Source: Rhodobacterales bacterium 34-62-10
GTDB taxonomy: Bacteria > Pseudomonadota > Alphaproteobacteria > Rhodobacterales > Rhodobacteraceae
DNA length: 8,889 bases
Reading direction: 5' to 3'
Assembly: GCA_002282555.1 (NCBI GenBank)
Contig: NCJR01000063.1
Coordinates: forward strand, 1-8,889
Shown here piece by piece: positions 7,151-8,889 of this stretch (positions are counted from its first letter, which is position 1; every line of letters begins with the position of its first letter). The position numbers and the translations under genes are program-made. The notes below the pieces were generated by a model. It did not search any database, had not been told where the DNA came from, and saw only the letters and a program-made list of their open reading frames with translations.

Positions 7151-7170
7151 GGGCCAGAGGACACTGGCCC
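7151..7170 (+). other. GC-rich hairpin in the leader of the MFS transporter gene
   Basis: GGGCCAG (7151-7157) pairs perfectly with CTGGCCC (7164-7170) around an AGGACA loop. No T tract follows. The loop and the 3' end of the left arm contain AGAGGA, a possible ribosome site for the short ORF that begins at 7172, so the hairpin could limit access to it. I could not match the 145-bp leader to a known riboswitch class. Confidence 0.35.
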
Positions 7171-7171
7171 G

Positions 7172-7225
7172 ATGACGCAGACCCGCCCCCTTACACCAGC
7201 CCGGCCAAACGGTGCGCGGGCATGA
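7172..7225 (+). CDS. Possible 17-residue leader peptide overlapping the MFS start codon
   Basis: An ATG at 7172 opens a 17-codon frame, MTQTRPLTPARPNGARA, ending in TGA at 7223-7225. The stop overlaps the ATG of the transporter gene (7222-7224) as ATGA, the usual layout for translational coupling. AGAGGA (7156-7161) lies 10 nt upstream, a little far and partly inside a hairpin. The transporter itself has only a weak ribosome site (GCGCGGG), which makes coupling attractive. The peptide is rich in Pro, Arg and Thr and matches no family I know. Short chance ORFs are common in GC-rich DNA, so confidence is low. Confidence 0.2.
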   Translation: MTQTRPLTPARPNGARA

Positions 7226-8403
7226 GCGCGCCCCTCACCCGTCCTTGGCTGGTGCTGACAGGTCTGGCACTTGGCGTCACGGTCACCAATGGCTTTGCCC
7301 GCTTTGCCTACGGTCTGATCCTGCCGTCGATGAAATCCGAAATGGGCTGGACCTATGCCCAAGCCGGATGGCTGAACACCGCCAATGCCATGGGCTATAT
7401 CGCAGGCGCGATCCTGACCATGATCCTGATCCGTCAGATCCCGCCCACGCGCCTGTTCGCCATCGGCTTGGTGGCCACGACGCTGGCGCTGCTGGCCACA
7501 GGGCTACATGCCGCGCTGTGGTGGCAAACCCTCTGGCGCATCGTGGCGGGTGTGGTGGGGGCGATGTCCTTTTCCACCGCAGGCGCGCTGGCGGCGGGTC
7601 TGTTCCAAGGCGATCCCCGCCGCAACGCGCTGGCTATCGCGATCCTGTTCGGATCAGGCGGCGGCTTGGGGATCGTGCTGGCAGGCGCAGCACTCCCCCT
7701 GATGCTTGATGCCTGGGGGCCAGCCTCCTGGCCAATGGGCTGGATCGTGATCGGCGCGATGAGCCTGTCTTTCGTGCCCTTGGGCCTTTGGGCCGCATTC
7801 CAATTGCGCGCCCCGGTACAAAAGCAGGCTAAGCCCGTACCCCTTCCGATCCGGCGGATGCTGCCGGAACTGCTGGGCTATGCGGGCTTTGGGCTGGGCT
7901 ATATCGTCTACCTCACCTTCCTGTCGGCATGGATGACCGAACAGCAGGCCAGCGCCCCGTTCATCGCCTTGGTCTGGGTGGTGCTCGGTGTCAGCATCTG
8001 CCTCTCGCCCCTTGTCTGGCGTCCCATACTGGCGCGCTTCGCCTCTGGCGTGCCGCTGGCCATGATCCTGATAGGCATCGCCATCGGATCAGCCTTGCCG
8101 GTCCTGCTCCCGCAAGGCCCCGTCCTGCTGATCTCTGCCGTGGTCTTTGGCCTGTCGGTCTTCATGGCACCGGGGGCGGTCACCAGCTTTGCCCGCCAGA
8201 ACCTGCCCGCTGACAGCTGGGGCCGCGCCATCAGCCTGTTCACCGTCGTCTTCGCCGTGGCACAAACGGCAGGGCCTTACGGCGCCGGGTTGGTGGGCGA
8301 TCTGGCGGGCAATATCGGGATCAGCCTGCTGGCCGCATCCGGCCTTCTGCTGCTGGGTGCGCTGGCCGCCCTGATGCAGCGCCCCCTTGCAGACCGCCCC
8401 TAA
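7222..8403 (+). CDS. YbfB/YjiJ-type major facilitator superfamily transporter
   Basis: A complete 393-residue inner-membrane protein with about 12 hydrophobic segments and a cytoplasmic loop near 195-215 (APVQKQAKPVPLPIRRM). The TM1 motif NGFARFAYGLILPSMKSEMG (23-42), followed by WTYAQAGWLNTANAMGYIAG, is characteristic of the YbfB/YjiJ (MFS_4) branch. These are assumed to be proton-coupled exporters or importers of small molecules, but few substrates are known. I chose the ATG at 7222. The frame stays open to 7096, but the extra 42 residues are hydrophilic and Pro/Arg-rich, and would place an odd extension before a normal TM1. The ribosome site is weak. The gene follows usp by 145 bp on the same strand and may be read through from it. 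Its stop codon overlaps the stop of the convergent Lrp-type regulator, a candidate controller. Confidence 0.85.
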   Translation: MSAPLTRPWLVLTGLALGVTVTNGFARFAYGLILPSMKSEMGWTYAQAGWLNTANAMGYIAGAILTMILIRQIPPTRLFAIGLVATTLALLATGLHAALWWQTLWRIVAGVVGAMSFSTAGALAAGLFQGDPRRNALAIAILFGSGGGLGIVLAGAALPLMLDAWGPASWPMGWIVIGAMSLSFVPLGLWAAFQLRAPVQKQAKPVPLPIRRMLPELLGYAGFGLGYIVYLTFLSAWMTEQQASAPFIALVWVVLGVSICLSPLVWRPILARFASGVPLAMILIGIAIGSALPVLLPQGPVLLISAVVFGLSVFMAPGAVTSFARQNLPADSWGRAISLFTVVFAVAQTAGPYGAGLVGDLAGNIGISLLAASGLLLLGALAALMQRPLADRP

Positions 8404-8864
8404 AGATACAGATCCCGTGGCCGGTTCTCGAGGATCCCTTCCATCGAAAACAGACCCGTCACGGTGGTGAAATCAAACCCCGTGATCAGCCGCTGATAGA
8501 ACTGATCATAGCCCCGCATCCCCCGGCACACGACCTTGAGCATGTAATCCCAGTCCCCGCCGATCCGGTAGAAATCCACCACTTCGGGCAGGTTCTTGAC
8601 ATGGCGGGTGAAAACCTCGGCCCAGTCCTTTGAATGATGGCTGGTGCGGATCATCACAAAGACAGTCAGGTCCATACCCAGCCGTGACAGGTCCACCGTC
8701 ACGCGCGAATTGCTGATCAGCCCCGAGGATTGCAACCGCTGCAACCGTCGCCAGCAGGCATTCTGCGACAACCCAACACGCTCCGCCAATTCCCGCTGCG
8801 ACAGCGAGGCGTCTTTTTGCAGACAGCTCAGAATTTTCAGAGCAATCATTATCAGTGTAACCAA
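8400..8864 (-). CDS. Lrp/AsnC-family transcriptional regulator
   Basis: A 154-residue regulator of normal family length. An N-terminal winged helix-turn-helix (about 7-52) has the recognition segment LSQRELAERVGLSQNACWRR (21-40). A C-terminal RAM/AsnC ligand-binding domain (about 65-148) carries GGDWDYMLKVVCRGMRGYDQ (102-121), the region that usually contacts amino-acid effectors between subunits. Such proteins form dimers to octamers, bind amino acids and control amino-acid metabolism and export. The frame allows TTG at 8862-8864 or ATG at 8847-8849 (giving 149 aa); an in-frame TAA at 8871-8873 excludes a longer start. Neither has a good Shine-Dalgarno, and the usual LDxxD N-terminus is degenerate. 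The gene converges on the MFS transporter with a 3-bp overlap of stop codons (TAG here, TAA there). Its own promoter lies at or beyond the right edge. Confidence 0.92.
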   Translation of the reverse strand: MVTLIMIALKILSCLQKDASLSQRELAERVGLSQNACWRRLQRLQSSGLISNSRVTVDLSRLGMDLTVFVMIRTSHHSKDWAEVFTRHVKNLPEVVDFYRIGGDWDYMLKVVCRGMRGYDQFYQRLITGFDFTTVTGLFSMEGILENRPRDLYL

Positions 8865-8889
8865 CGGCTTTTAGGCTAGGCGCGGTGAA

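Noticed and set aside
7096..7221. 42-residue N-terminal extension of the MFS transporter
   Set aside because: It is hydrophilic and Pro/Arg-rich. The family normally starts shortly before TM1, as from the ATG at 7222.
7077..7221. Riboswitch in the MFS leader
   Set aside because: The region has two small hairpins, but I could not match it by eye to cobalamin, TPP, SAM, glycine or other known consensus elements. A covariance-model search would settle it.

Overview
The window is GC-rich and densely coded, with 3' and 5' gene overlaps of 3-11 bp. Codon use, gene families and short intergenic gaps fit an alphaproteobacterium, most likely in the Rhodobacterales/Roseobacter group. That placement is inference from style and cannot be proved from this window. 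I see no tRNA, rRNA, CRISPR array, insertion sequence, phage gene or integration site.

Left half, minus strand (1-4330): a tightly coupled four-gene operon read from right to left. It encodes a LolD/MacB-type ABC ATPase, a 795-residue two-module FtsX-type permease, a secreted AttH/CrtC-like lipocalin-fold protein, and a secreted staphylococcal-nuclease-like protein cut by the left edge of the window. All junctions overlap (4, 11 and 9-11 bp), which predicts translational coupling. The first three genes match the layout called AttEFGH in other genomes, with the two permeases fused into one chain. Such ABC systems usually act on envelope lipids or lipoproteins or transmit force across the inner membrane; the substrate here is unknown.

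Middle, plus strand (4597-7076): after a divergent promoter region of about 266 bp comes a SulP/SLC26 anion transporter with a C-terminal STAS domain. It is followed by a tandem universal stress protein with two ATP-binding Usp domains. The 116-bp gap between them is almost entirely filled by a nested imperfect palindrome with three roughly concentric stems. It is the most striking non-coding structure in the window and could be a terminator or attenuator, an RNA-processing site, or a small palindromic intergenic element.

Right end (7172-8864): a YbfB/YjiJ-type major facilitator transporter, possibly preceded by a 17-codon leader ORF that overlaps its start codon, converges on an Lrp/AsnC-family regulator. 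Their stop codons overlap, so there is no room between the genes for a conventional terminator. The regulator starts from TTG or a downstream ATG near the right edge.

No clearly new multi-gene system is visible. The items most worth following up are the sulP-usp palindrome, the fused-permease AttEFGH-like operon with a nuclease attached, and the Glu-to-Asp change at the presumed general-base position of that nuclease.
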